Shown: positions 55,528-64,000 of the stretch, in pieces
How the letters are laid out: each line of letters begins with the position of its first letter
Position numbering within the stretch: position 1 is the first letter of the stretch
Source: Paraburkholderia sp. BCC1886
Lineage (GTDB): Bacteria; Pseudomonadota; Gammaproteobacteria; Burkholderiales; Burkholderiaceae
Assembly: GCF_900996245.1 (NCBI RefSeq)
Contig: NZ_CAAJGK010000085.1
Span: forward strand, 124,001 to 188,000
DNA length: 64,000 nucleotides
Reading direction: 5' to 3'
Translations under genes and position numbers: made by a program
Notes under the pieces: generated by a model
What the model saw: only the letters and a program-made list of their open reading frames with translations
Told to the model about the DNA's origin: nothing
Databases searched by the model: none

Positions 55528-55731
55528 TCAGGCTTTTTGCCCGCTTTCCAATACCGACAATGCCGCGTTCAACCGTTTGACACGGCTGGCTTGAGCCGGC
55601 ATACGCACCGCGCCGGATACCGAGTCGATCCGGTTGCGCCAGTATGAAAGCGGAATTCTGTCCTGGCGGGAAATATGAGAGATAACGTGCTCGAGATGCA
55701 GAATGTCTTTTTCGAGTTGATGGTGATTCAT
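55528..55731 (-). CDS. 67-residue hypothetical protein
   Basis: A small soluble, mostly helical protein (HHQLEKDILHLEHVISHIS, then ALSVLESGQKA). A good RBS (GGGGAAACACA) precedes the ATG at 55731. No function was recognised; small size and amphipathic helices are compatible with a regulator or binding partner. Confidence 0.65.
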   Translation of the reverse strand: MNHHQLEKDILHLEHVISHISRQDRIPLSYWRNRIDSVSGAVRMPAQASRVKRLNAALSVLESGQKA

Positions 55732-56170
55732 TGTGTTTCCCCGTATTGCTTCTGAATAGTTTCAAGGCAATGCTATCAGCATAAAGTGTGCCGCGTGAAC
55801 CGCGCGCATTTTCTTATTAGAAACGGCAATTATTTCTGTGTTATGCGGCGGCGCTGATAATCATCGGAAAACCTGCCCAACTGGATTCATTGCATGCTAC
55901 GAGACGACGATACTGCCGCGTATCTTCGCGTTCCGTTAGGTTCCGCACGGAGTCAGCATAACGCGCCAGATTTTGGCCTAATCCGTAAAACGAAACTGTT
56001 AAAACTACACGGTCGATTAAGCCAAAATTGTTAAAGAGGTTTAAATGCCCTATTCCGGAATCAGCAAAATGCGAAGTCTAACAAAATTCAGCAATGCTTG
56101 CCGGATTTCGCGGTAATTAATAGCAAGAAAGGGAATTCCGTACCGGGTAAGCGATTCCGGATTTAAAACC
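55732..56170. other. AT-rich intergenic island
   Basis: A stretch richer in A and T than its surroundings, especially 55980-56060 with repeated GTTAAA sequences. It has no long gene, only the 23-codon frame listed separately. The flanking genes are both on the minus strand. H-NS binding is a plausible reason for the composition. Confidence 0.5.
56045..56116 (+). CDS. Possible 23-residue micropeptide
   Basis: ATG at 56045 with AAAGAGG five bases upstream opens a 23-residue frame ending TAA (MPYSGISKMRS... with basic and Ser/Asn residues). The SD is good and the upstream is AT-rich like a promoter, but there is no support by homology. It may be a leader peptide or chance. Confidence 0.25.
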   Translation: MPYSGISKMRSLTKFSNACRISR

Positions 56171-56193
56171 GGCGGTCAGCAAGGTTGACCGCC
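56171..56193 (-). terminator. Terminator of the small lipoprotein gene
   Basis: GGCGGTCA / TGACCGCC form an 8-bp stem with a 7-base loop. On the minus strand the stem is followed by GGTTTTAAAT, immediately after the lipoprotein stop at 56199. Confidence 0.75.
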
Positions 56194-56198
56194 CGGAG

Positions 56199-56495
56199 TT
56201 ATTTTGCGCGGCAGGCGTAGATAAGGCTGAACGTACCGTTGTCGCGCGACTCGCGCACGGTGTCGTACGCGCCGCCACAACTGGCATTGGCCTGCTGCAC
56301 GCACGAGTCGGAACCTACCGGGCACTGCACGAGTGTGGTCGCGCGGCCGTCCGACATGAACAACGGCGGGCTGCTGCTGCAGCCGCTCAGGGCGGCAATC
56401 GCGGCGATCGCGGCAATTGCGCCAATCGCGATATTTGCCGTCAGCGTCAGCGAAACGCTGGCCCTGCATGCGACGAAGAAGAGACTGTGTTTCAT
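56199..56495 (-). CDS. Small lipoprotein of unknown function
   Basis: A 98-residue protein with a long hydrophobic signal rich in Ala/Ile (repeated AIAAIAA) and lipobox LSGC (about 36-39). The mature part has three further cysteines and is soluble. No family was recognised. GGGG upstream is a weak SD. Confidence 0.75.
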   Translation of the reverse strand: MKHSLFFVACRASVSLTLTANIAIGAIAAIAAIAALSGCSSSPPLFMSDGRATTLVQCPVGSDSCVQQANASCGGAYDTVRESRDNGTFSLIYACRAK

Positions 56496-56569
56496 GGCAA
56501 ACCCCGCTCACATCTTGTTTTTCGATGCCGCGATTGTGCCATGCAGTAATTACCCCGCGTCATTCGAAG

Positions 56570-58066
56570 TTACCGGTCGGTCTCCACCTCGATCCCGTAC
56601 GCGGCAATCTTCTTGTAAAGCGTCGCGCGACCCATGCCGATGCGCGTCGCCGCTTCGCTGACCCGTCCGCCGCTTGCGCGCAGCGCGTCGGTGAGAAACC
56701 GCTTTTCGAACGCCGCCATGGCATCGGACCACGACGCGGCGGCGAACGCCTCGGGCGCCGCATTTTTCCCCGGCGCCGCCTCCCCCAGCGCCGGCGGCGC
56801 TGCCGGCCGGTTGCCGGCGCGTGTCGAACCCATCACCGGCGCCAGCAAACGTGCGTCGATCCGCTCGCTATCGGCCACCATCACGGCCCGCTCCAACGTA
56901 TTGCGCAGTTCGCGCACATTGCCCGGCCAGTCGTACGCGCAAAGCAGGCGCAACGCGTCGTCGGCCAACTCGAAGTGAGCGCGCCCGCGCGTTTGGTTCG
57001 CCAGGTCTTCGAGCATGGCGTACGACAAGGCTTCGATGTCTGCGGTCCGCTCGCGCAAAGGCGGCGCGTGAAGAGTCAGCACGTTCAGCCGATAGAACAG
57101 GTCGGCGCGAAAACGTCCCGAGGCGACCAGCGCGGGCAAATCCAGCGACGTCGCTGCGATGATGCGCAAATCTACGCGGACGCTGCGGTTCGTGCCGGGC
57201 AGCTCGAACGCCTGATCCTGCAACACGCGCAGCAGCTTGCCCTGCAGGGGCAACGGCAACTCGCCGATCTCGTCGAGAAACAGCGTGCCGCCGTTCGCCA
57301 GCTCGAGCTTGCCGGCGCGACCTGGAGACTCGACACCCTGTGCCGCATCGGCCGGAGTATCAGGCGCGGCGCCGAACAATTCGACTTCGAGCGCCGCGGC
57401 GGGCGTCGCCGCGAGATGCACCGTCACGAGCGACTGGCTCGCCCGCGCCGACGCCCCGTGGATCGCCTGCGCGAGCAGCGCCTTGCCCGTGCCGGTTTCG
57501 CCGAGCAGCAGCACCGGCGCTTCGAGTAGCGCCGCGCGTCGCGCCTGGCGTTTGACTTCGAGGCTCGCCGGGCTGCTGCCGACGAAACTCGCGAACGTCG
57601 ACTGGGACTGCCGCGCCTGGGCGAGCGACTGTCGCGTCGCGATCAACTCGGCCTGGACGCGCGAGTAATGGGAAAAAAGCGGCGTGAGCGCCTTCAGTTC
57701 GTCGAAGAGCGCGAAACCGACGGCGCCCACCGTCACGCCCGCGTCGTCTTTGAGCGGCAGGCGCGTCACGACCAGCGGTTCGCGATCCGTTTCGAGGATG
57801 TCGAGCAGAATCGGCTTGCCGGTGCTCACGACCTCGCGCATCAGGCTGTTCGGAATGACCGCTTCGCAATCGCGGCCGATCGCCTGCCCGGGATCGGCGA
57901 AACCGAAGCGCGCCGCGTACCGTTTGTTGATCCACACGACGCGCGCCTCGGCGTCGACGATAAACGTACCTTCGCTAAAGTTTTCGAAGGTGCGAAACAA
58001 CGAGTCCATCGCCCGGCGCAGCACGTCGCCGTACGCGGCGGGCAAACCTGCCCAGTCGTTCATCAT
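56570..58066 (-). CDS. AAA+/Fis transcriptional regulator lacking GAFTGA
   Basis: A 498-residue regulator: PAS domain (about 20-130), AAA+ ATPase (about 160-405) and a C-terminal Fis-type HTH (about 450-495; RVSEAATRIGMGRATLYKKI). Walker A GETGTGK (189-195), Walker B TLFLDEIGEL (261-270) and RADLFYRLNVL are present. After ELFG (229-232) the usual GAFTGA loop, which contacts sigma-54, is replaced by a Pro/Ala/Asp-rich sequence. It is divergent from a GntP-type permease and probably controls it, possibly with sigma-70. Sensory ligand unknown. Confidence 0.9.
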   Translation of the reverse strand: MMNDWAGLPAAYGDVLRRAMDSLFRTFENFSEGTFIVDAEARVVWINKRYAARFGFADPGQAIGRDCEAVIPNSLMREVVSTGKPILLDILETDREPLVVTRLPLKDDAGVTVGAVGFALFDELKALTPLFSHYSRVQAELIATRQSLAQARQSQSTFASFVGSSPASLEVKRQARRAALLEAPVLLLGETGTGKALLAQAIHGASARASQSLVTVHLAATPAAALEVELFGAAPDTPADAAQGVESPGRAGKLELANGGTLFLDEIGELPLPLQGKLLRVLQDQAFELPGTNRSVRVDLRIIAATSLDLPALVASGRFRADLFYRLNVLTLHAPPLRERTADIEALSYAMLEDLANQTRGRAHFELADDALRLLCAYDWPGNVRELRNTLERAVMVADSERIDARLLAPVMGSTRAGNRPAAPPALGEAAPGKNAAPEAFAAASWSDAMAAFEKRFLTDALRASGGRVSEAATRIGMGRATLYKKIAAYGIEVETDR

Positions 58067-58103
58067 GGTGTCGCTGTCTCCGGCTATCGTTATTTCTGCT
58101 GTT

Positions 58104-58146
58104 GTCTCTATTTGGAGACGATGTTATCTCACGATGGAGATCTCCA
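58104..58146. promoter_or_regulatory. Dyads in the regulator / permease intergenic region
   Basis: GTCTC-N6-GAGAC (58104-58119) and the perfect palindrome TGGAGATCTCCA (58135-58146) share GGAGA half-sites and lie in the 232-bp region between the divergent regulator and permease starts. No TGGCAC/TTGC -24/-12 promoter is visible in the gap. Confidence 0.55.
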
Positions 58147-58298
58147 AGAGGCTTTGCTCGTAGGGGTTTAACCTCATTTCCCCGTTTGAACGGCGGTTAT
58201 GCGTCCCGTTTACGAGACGCTTGGGTACAATCGGCGCCGGGTCGTCGCGCCGGTGTCGCTAAGGCGTACAGATCGAACAATCAAGCTTTGGAGACTTC

Positions 58299-59699
58299 AT
58301 GTCCTTTGTCATCGTCCTCGCCGCGCTGGCGTTTCTGATGTTTGCCGCGTATCGCGGCTACAGCGTCATTCTGTTCGCGCCCATCGCCGCGCTCGCCGCC
58401 GTTCTGCTCACCGATCCCGCCGCGGTCGCGCCGGTCTTCACCGGCATCTTCATGGAGAAGATGGTCGGCTTCGTGAAGCTGTATTTCCCCGTGTTTCTGT
58501 TGGGCGCCGTGTTCGGCAAGGTGATCGAACTGTCCGGCTTCTCGGAGTCGATCGTGGCCGCCGCGATTCGCTATATCGGCCGCTCCCGCGCCAACGCCGT
58601 GATCGTCGCGGTGTGCGCGCTGCTCACTTACGGCGGCGTGTCGCTGTTCGTGGTGGTGTTCGCCGTGTATCCGTTCGCGGCCGAGTTGTATCGTCAAAGC
58701 AATATTCCGAAGCGGCTGATGCCGGGCGCCATCGCGCTGGGCGCGTTCTCGTTCACGATGGACTCGCTACCCGGCACGCCGCAGATCCAGAACATCATCC
58801 CGACCACCTTCTTCAAGACGACGTCGTGGGCCGCGCCCGTGCTCGGCGTGAGCGGCTCGGTGTTCATCATCGTGGTGGGGCTGGCTTATCTGGAATGGCG
58901 CCGCCGTGCGGCAATGGCGACCGGCGAAGGCTACGGCACCAATCTGGTCAACGAACCGGAGCGCGTCGAGTCGAAGCAACTGCCGCATCCGCTGCTGGCC
59001 GTCGCACCGCTGGTGCTGGTGGGCGTCGCCAACTTCCTGCTCACGCGCTGGATTCCGAACTGGTACGGCACGTCGTACACCATCGCACCGGAGATCCTGC
59101 CGGGCATCCATGCGCCGGTCACCACGACGATCAAAAGCGTGGTCGCCATCTGGGCCGTCGAAGGCGCGTTGCTGCTGGGCGTCGTGATGGTCGTGGTCAC
59201 CGCATTCGGCCGCGTACGCGAGCGTTTCGCGGTCGGCACCAAGGCTGCCGTCGCGGGTGCGCTGCTGGCTTCGCTGAATACCGCATCGGAATACGGTTTC
59301 GGCGGCGTCATTGCGGCATTGCCGGGCTTTCTGGTGGTCAGCGACGCATTGAAGAGCATTCCCAATCCGCTTGTCAACGCGGCCGTGTCGGTAAGTTCGC
59401 TGGCGGGCATTACGGGTTCGGCGTCGGGCGGCATGAGCATCGCGCTCGCGGCCATGTCGGATGTGTTCATCAAGGGTGCGGAAGCCGCGCATATTCCGAT
59501 GGACGTTCTGCACCGCGTGGTCGCCATGGCCAGCGGCGGCATGGATACGCTGCCGCACAACGGCGCGGTGATTACGCTGCTGGCGGTGACCGGGTTGACG
59601 CACCGTCAGTCGTACCGCGAGATTTTCGCGGTCACGGTGATCAAGACGCTGGCGGTGTTTTTCGTGATCGGCCTGTATTACGCGACCGGGCTGGTTTGA
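58299..59699 (+). CDS. GntP-family permease
   Basis: A 466-residue inner-membrane permease with about 12 hydrophobic helices and the family motifs (GGVSLFVVVFAVYPFA, NTASEYGFGGVIAALPGF). GntP-family proteins import gluconate or related hydroxy acids by proton symport. In Burkholderiales similar permeases paired with this regulator type are linked to 3-hydroxybutyrate; substrate here is unproven. Confidence 0.92.
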   Translation: MSFVIVLAALAFLMFAAYRGYSVILFAPIAALAAVLLTDPAAVAPVFTGIFMEKMVGFVKLYFPVFLLGAVFGKVIELSGFSESIVAAAIRYIGRSRANAVIVAVCALLTYGGVSLFVVVFAVYPFAAELYRQSNIPKRLMPGAIALGAFSFTMDSLPGTPQIQNIIPTTFFKTTSWAAPVLGVSGSVFIIVVGLAYLEWRRRAAMATGEGYGTNLVNEPERVESKQLPHPLLAVAPLVLVGVANFLLTRWIPNWYGTSYTIAPEILPGIHAPVTTTIKSVVAIWAVEGALLLGVVMVVVTAFGRVRERFAVGTKAAVAGALLASLNTASEYGFGGVIAALPGFLVVSDALKSIPNPLVNAAVSVSSLAGITGSASGGMSIALAAMSDVFIKGAEAAHIPMDVLHRVVAMASGGMDTLPHNGAVITLLAVTGLTHRQSYREIFAVTVIKTLAVFFVIGLYYATGLV

Positions 59700-59727
59700 G
59701 TGGGAGGCGGGAGGCGGGAGGCGGGCC
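59700..59727. repeat. GGGAGGC short repeat 3' of permease
   Basis: Three to four copies of a 7-bp GGGAGGC unit begin directly after the permease TGA. Confidence 0.8.
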
Positions 59728-59827
59728 GGATGCCGGCGCCGCCACCCGCGCTCGAGCGGACGGATCTGTCCGCTATACGGATCGACGTGCGCGGCAGACG
59801 CGCTAGCCGCGTCATACGCCACGCCGA

Positions 59828-62800
59828 TCAATCATCGAGTCCGTAGTGCTCGCACAGCGCGTCGTGCAGGGAAACCGCGTGTTCGTCCAGCTCGGCGCTC
59901 CAGTGTTCGCTGGCTCTGCAGAGCGCTTGCAACTGCTGGCATCGGTCGACGAAACCGGTGTGTTTCACGACCAGAAACGCACCGCTCGCGCTATGCAGCC
60001 AGCCGGCCAACGCCCGCAGGTCTTCGGCATCGACGATTGCTAGCAGGCGCGGCAAGTCCGTGCGCAGATGCTCTTTGAGCATCGCGACATAACGCGCCTT
60101 GTCGTCGGGATCGAAGACGCTGGCGGGACGCGCATCCGCGACCCATGCGTTCTGCGCGTTCGCCGCGTCCCCGTCGCGCCCAGCCACCGCCGCAAGCAGA
60201 GCGGACTGCAACTCGGCCAACGAAGCCGGCTTGGCGACATAGCCGCTAAACCCGCGCTCGGACCAGTTTTCTTCAGGCTCGCTTTCGGTCACCGCGCTGA
60301 ACGCGAGCACCGGCAACTGCGTATCCGGATGACGCCGCCGCAGTGCGGCCAGCAGTTCATAACCGTCCATCACCGGCATGTGGATGTCGGTCAACACCAC
60401 ATCGAAGCGCGTCTGTTCGAACAGGCTCAGCGCCTGTTGGCCATCCACGCCGATAGTCGGCACGCAGCCGAGCTCGGCAAGCTGCTCGACGATCAGGCTC
60501 TGGATCAGCGGATTATCTTCGGCCACCAGAATCGCAAGTCCCCGCAATGCAGGGTCCGCAGTCGTAGCAGCCGACGCAGCCGACGTTATTGACGCTGCGG
60601 GCAAACCCGTCGGCCCGGCGGAAGCGGTACTCGCATCCGCGCCGCCCTCCACTGCCGCTTCGATCGCCGATAAAAACGCGCCCCGGTTGAAGGCGCTCAC
60701 TTCGAGCACCCCGTCGGCGCGCCGCTCGGGACGATGCGGGCCGGCACGCGTAATCCACACGGCGCCAAGCGGCCGCACCGCACGCAGGCTGGCGATCGCG
60801 TCGAGATCGTATTCGCCGGACACGATCATGAGCGCCGGACGATTCGCCTGCAGCCAGCTTTGCGCGCTCGCCACCGACGCCAGCGAATGTCCGACCCAAC
60901 CATAACGATCCAGCCAGCTATTCAGCAGCACGCCGGCCTCTTTCTCCTGGCACAACACGAGCGCGCTGCCGCGCCGCGCCGGCTTCTCGACTTGCTGTGA
61001 GCCCGGCGGCCCGGCGAGCGGAATCGTCACCTGAAACGCGCTGCCCACGCCGACCACGCTCTCGGCCGCAATCCGTCCGCCCATCAGCTCGCACAGCCGC
61101 GCGCAGATCACCAATCCGAGTCCGGTGCCGGACGTCCCGCGCGACGTGCCGGCGTCGCCTTGTACGAACGGTTTGAAGAGCCGCGCCAGCAGGTTCTCGC
61201 TCATGCCTGTGCCGGAATCGGCGACCCGGAAGCTCAGCGTCGGGCCGCCGTGAACGTCGTCGCTCACGTGCGCCTGCAAGGTGATCTTGCCGCTCGACGT
61301 GAACTTGAAGGCGTTGCTCAGCAGATTGTTGGCGATCTGCGCAATGCGCATGCGGTCGCCGATCAGCGTGCGCTCGAGCGTCGGCGACAGCAGCGCATAG
61401 AACCGGATCGCCCGGTTGCCGTGCATCGGCGCATACGCAAGCGCGATGTTTTCGAATTCGTCGATCACGCTGAAGGGTTCGGCGACCAGCAGCATTTCGC
61501 CCGCATCGATCTTCGAAAAATCGAGGATGTCGTCGACCACGCGGCGCAGCGCGTTGGCCGCGATGCCCAGCGTCGCGAGCCGCTGCGCGTGCGCATCGAG
61601 CCCGGGCGTGCGGGCGAAGAGTTCGAGATTGCCGAGCAGTGCGTTCAGCGGCGTGCGGATTTCGTGGCTCATCGCCGCAAAGAAGTTGGTGCGCGCTCGC
61701 ATCATCGCTTCGGAAGCTCGCTGCGCGTCGCGCAGTTGCTGTTCGAGCGCGTGCTGCGCGGTGACGTCGAGGATCGCGCAAAACAGCACGCTTTCGCCGT
61801 CGTAGCGCGCGGGAGCGTAGGTGAATTGCAGAAATCGCGGGCGGGTCGTGTTGTCATCGCTGGCGGCGGCGCATGATGGTGGCGGCTGATGCTGATGCTG
61901 CGCAAGATTCGGGGCCGGGGTCGGCGCGGGCACGACGAAAGCCGCGATCTGCGCGAACGCCGCCGCGCTCGGGCGCTCGGGCGTCATCGCCAAGAATTCG
62001 CCGACGATAGGCAATGGCAAGCGGCTTGCCCCGGGCTCGATCCGCAACAAGCCGGTGGCCAGCGCATTGGCGGTGAGGATCGAGTAATCGCTTTGCCGCA
62101 CGATGCACAGACCGACCGGCGTCGCGCTGACCAGAATGTGATTGAGCGTTTCGCTCTCCAGCGCACGGGAAGTCTCGGCGAACGCGCTCTGCAGCAGACG
62201 CAGTCCGAACACGCGTGCCGTAACCGCGATACCCAACAGAATCAGCAAGGTCAGGCAGGCGATAGTGGCCAGTTGCCAGTCGAGCGCCACGATCAGCGCG
62301 CTCCAGGATAGCCAGCCGACCAGCATGCCGAAGCCCGGTCTCAGCGGCTCGTGAAAACTCGCGCCGAGGCGGCCGTAATGCACCACGTGGAAAGGCGTGA
62401 TGGCCACCGCCCGCTGCAACGCGTCGGCGACCGGCGCCGTCAGCGGCGACGAAGCGACCACGATGCGCCGGTCGCCGCTCATCAGCAGGGTCGCGCCCGC
62501 GCCGTCCGCAGGGGCGACGCGCGTCGCAAGCTCGTCCAGCGGCAGGTTGATGACGATCAACGCTGTCGGTTGCCCGCCGCGATAGTAGGCGCTCACTGCG
62601 GAAATGACCGGCACGCCTTGCAACGGATCGCGGTACGGCCCGAGCCAGACGAGTTCGCCTCTGGCCGGCCAGCGTTTGCCGGTTTGTCTTTCTAGTTGGC
62701 TTTCGAGCGTGGCACGCAAGGTAGTCACGAGCGCTGCTTGCGGCGGTGGTGGCGCGGTTTCCGATGTCGAGGCGGAATTCAGAGCCGAACCCGAAACCGA

Positions 62801-63370
62801 ACCGACCGCCTGCGCCAATGCCGGCAAGATTGCCGCGTAGTCGTCCGTCAAGCCGATCAGCAGCGCGCGCTGCCGCAACTCGAAAGCCTGCTGGGTAACC
62901 AGCGTCGACTGCGCGGCTTCGTAGAGACGTCCGAGCTTGCCACCCAGCTGCGCGCCCCACGCGGCGCGCGTCGCTTCGCCGACCAGCAGATCGAACTGCG
63001 CGCCGATCCCGTTCACCGTCCCGTGGGCCGCGCCCCGCTGCTCGATCGACTGCTGGAATTCGGCGGGCACGCCGCGCACCTGCTCCGTGCCGTCGTAGTA
63101 ATCGAGCGTGAATTCGGCGCGTCGTAAAAACGAGGCCTGGCGCTGCAGCAGCAGCGAGATATCGGTGGCGCTCTGCAGCGCCAGCGTGCGCCGATATTCC
63201 AGTTGCTTCAGCCCGGCGACCACCGCCAGCACGAGCGCGAAAATCACCACGATCAGCATCAGCGACGCGATTGTCGCGAGATACATACGACGCTGCCGCT
63301 TCGCGCTCTGGGCAAGCGCCGCGAAGGCTTGCGCCAGCGATTCCTGCGTGCGATCGAGGATTTTCTGCAT
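59828..63370 (-). CDS. BvgS-like hybrid sensor histidine kinase with two receivers and Hpt
   Basis: A protein of about 1180 residues: an N-terminal transmembrane helix, a periplasmic sensor (about 55-330), a second helix (about 340-385), a PAS-like linker, HisKA with His569 (SHEIRTPLNALLGN), a HATPase (about 680-790), a degenerate receiver (about 800-915) with no phosphoacceptor Asp, a full receiver (about 945-1060, Asp995 in VLTDIHMP) and a C-terminal Hpt domain with His1126. The start at 63370 is chosen because the upstream frame is unrelated. Its response regulator is not adjacent in this window. Confidence 0.9.
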   Translation of the reverse strand: MQKILDRTQESLAQAFAALAQSAKRQRRMYLATIASLMLIVVIFALVLAVVAGLKQLEYRRTLALQSATDISLLLQRQASFLRRAEFTLDYYDGTEQVRGVPAEFQQSIEQRGAAHGTVNGIGAQFDLLVGEATRAAWGAQLGGKLGRLYEAAQSTLVTQQAFELRQRALLIGLTDDYAAILPALAQAVGSVSGSALNSASTSETAPPPPQAALVTTLRATLESQLERQTGKRWPARGELVWLGPYRDPLQGVPVISAVSAYYRGGQPTALIVINLPLDELATRVAPADGAGATLLMSGDRRIVVASSPLTAPVADALQRAVAITPFHVVHYGRLGASFHEPLRPGFGMLVGWLSWSALIVALDWQLATIACLTLLILLGIAVTARVFGLRLLQSAFAETSRALESETLNHILVSATPVGLCIVRQSDYSILTANALATGLLRIEPGASRLPLPIVGEFLAMTPERPSAAAFAQIAAFVVPAPTPAPNLAQHQHQPPPSCAAASDDNTTRPRFLQFTYAPARYDGESVLFCAILDVTAQHALEQQLRDAQRASEAMMRARTNFFAAMSHEIRTPLNALLGNLELFARTPGLDAHAQRLATLGIAANALRRVVDDILDFSKIDAGEMLLVAEPFSVIDEFENIALAYAPMHGNRAIRFYALLSPTLERTLIGDRMRIAQIANNLLSNAFKFTSSGKITLQAHVSDDVHGGPTLSFRVADSGTGMSENLLARLFKPFVQGDAGTSRGTSGTGLGLVICARLCELMGGRIAAESVVGVGSAFQVTIPLAGPPGSQQVEKPARRGSALVLCQEKEAGVLLNSWLDRYGWVGHSLASVASAQSWLQANRPALMIVSGEYDLDAIASLRAVRPLGAVWITRAGPHRPERRADGVLEVSAFNRGAFLSAIEAAVEGGADASTASAGPTGLPAASITSAASAATTADPALRGLAILVAEDNPLIQSLIVEQLAELGCVPTIGVDGQQALSLFEQTRFDVVLTDIHMPVMDGYELLAALRRRHPDTQLPVLAFSAVTESEPEENWSERGFSGYVAKPASLAELQSALLAAVAGRDGDAANAQNAWVADARPASVFDPDDKARYVAMLKEHLRTDLPRLLAIVDAEDLRALAGWLHSASGAFLVVKHTGFVDRCQQLQALCRASEHWSAELDEHAVSLHDALCEHYGLDD

Positions 63371-63685
63371 CACTGCGTGGGATGTGTTTGCGCAGGCAGA
63401 CCGCTGCGAAACGGGCGGCGTCCTGCCATTTACCGCCTCTGCGGGACACGTAACGGCGCAGTGTAGTCCTTTTGCCGATGCGCAAACCGTCATCCAGCAT
63501 AGGTCCGATGCGGCTGTCCGACCGGCATCAAGGAACCTGAGGTTGACGGCACGAAACGGACTAAACCTGAGTGGTTTAGTGGGAAACCCTAAAGCGCATA
63601 GGGCCAATTGCCGTTATGCCTTGCACGATGTACGCGACCCGCCGTCGCAGTCGGCACCGGCGAGTCGGCACCAGCAAGGAATGCC
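63371..63685. promoter_or_regulatory. Divergent promoter region with inverted repeat
   Basis: A perfect inverted repeat CTAAACC-TGAGT-GGTTTAG (63561-63579) lies in the 315-bp gap between the divergent kinase and PAS receptor. It could be an operator for either gene. No gene was seen in the gap. Confidence 0.5.
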
Positions 63686-64000
63686 ATGCGCAACAACCAG
63701 CCCGTCAGCGGGCACGAGTACGACTTCCCTTCTTCTCACATGCTGGTTTCCGCGACCGACCTGAGCGGTCGCATCCAGTATTGCAATCCCGCGTTCATCG
63801 CCGTGTCGGGTTTCACGCGCGACGAGCTGATCGGGGAACCGCACAATCTGATCCGTCATCCGGACATGCCGCGCGAAGCCTTTGCCGACATGTGGACGAC
63901 CATTCGCGATGGGCGGCCGTGGACCGCGCTGGTCAAGAATCGCCGCAAGAACGGCGATCACTACTGGGTGCAGGCGAACGTCACGCCGGTCGTCGAGAAA
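63686..64000 (+). CDS. PAS-containing receptor, N-terminal part (Aer-like)
   Basis: The 105 visible residues are a PAS domain of the Aer type (GRIQYCNPAFIAVSGFTRDELIG, then LIRHPDMPREAFADMW and a DHYWVQANVTPV strand). Aer-like proteins sense redox through FAD and signal to the chemotaxis kinase. AAGGA precedes the ATG. The gene is cut by the window end, so the HAMP and methyl-accepting domains are not visible. Confidence 0.88.
   Translation, partial: MRNNQPVSGHEYDFPSSHMLVSATDLSGRIQYCNPAFIAVSGFTRDELIGEPHNLIRHPDMPREAFADMWTTIRDGRPWTALVKNRRKNGDHYWVQANVTPVVEK

Noticed and set aside
58064..58298. Sigma-54 promoter for the permease
   Set aside because: No TGGCAC-N5-TTGC-like sequence was found in the gap, consistent with loss of GAFTGA in the neighbouring regulator.

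Overview
The window is high-GC DNA from a Burkholderiales chromosome. The gene families point to Paraburkholderia or Burkholderia: a Tad locus of Burkholderia type, intracellular PHB depolymerase, a short H-NS/MvaT-like protein, an L-fucose oxidation operon and many IclR/NarL-type regulators. No rRNA, tRNA, CRISPR array, transposase or prophage gene was seen. Start codons were chosen from ribosome-binding sites, signal peptides and overlaps, and several are GTG or TTG.

Layout. 1-10239 (+) is a Tad/Flp pilus operon: a left-truncated protein, a secreted protein, a Flp-like prepilin, CpaB, the secretin CpaC, an FHA-fused CpaF ATPase, TadB, TadC, a DUF192 protein, TadE and a lytic transglycosylase. 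No tadZ/cpaE lies between secretin and ATPase. Next, on the minus strand, come a lone Hpt protein and a NarL-type response regulator (translationally coupled), an OmpA-like lipoprotein, a giant DUF748 protein, a 15-bp minisatellite and a DUF1254-type lipoprotein. 18753-21564 holds a textbook CueR-type promoter and copper ATPase CopA. 21642-32202 is mixed metabolism: glutathione transferase, PHB depolymerase, cupin, flavin reductase, 3-hydroxyacyl-CoA dehydrogenase, small secreted or unknown proteins, a repeat-rich membrane protein, a sugar epimerase, a cold-shock protein and a PaaI thioesterase.

41363-32363 (-) reads as one L-fucose uptake and oxidation operon, transcribed from a sugar ABC transporter through split UxaA-type dehydratase genes, aldo/keto reductase, lactonase, SDR dehydrogenase and FAH hydrolase to a strong terminator. 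A divergent IclR regulator (41665) probably controls it. 43213-45588 encodes a Pat-type protein acetyltransferase with a degenerate synthetase part.

45817-53018 contains a chaperone/usher fimbria. Pilin, chaperone and usher are on the minus strand, but the adhesin-like subunit lies beyond prfC on the opposite strand. Two TAGGA-N4-TCCTA dyads sit upstream of the pilin, and an H-NS-like gene follows. 54157-64000 holds a serine hydrolase, two small proteins, an AAA+/Fis regulator lacking the sigma-54-contacting GAFTGA motif, its neighbouring GntP-family permease, a BvgS-like hybrid kinase and the start of a PAS-containing (Aer-like) receptor.

The signals most worth following are the FHA-CpaF fusion without TadZ, the GAFTGA-less regulator, the dispersed phosphorelay parts, the displaced adhesin, and short tandem repeats that recur just 3' of stop codons.
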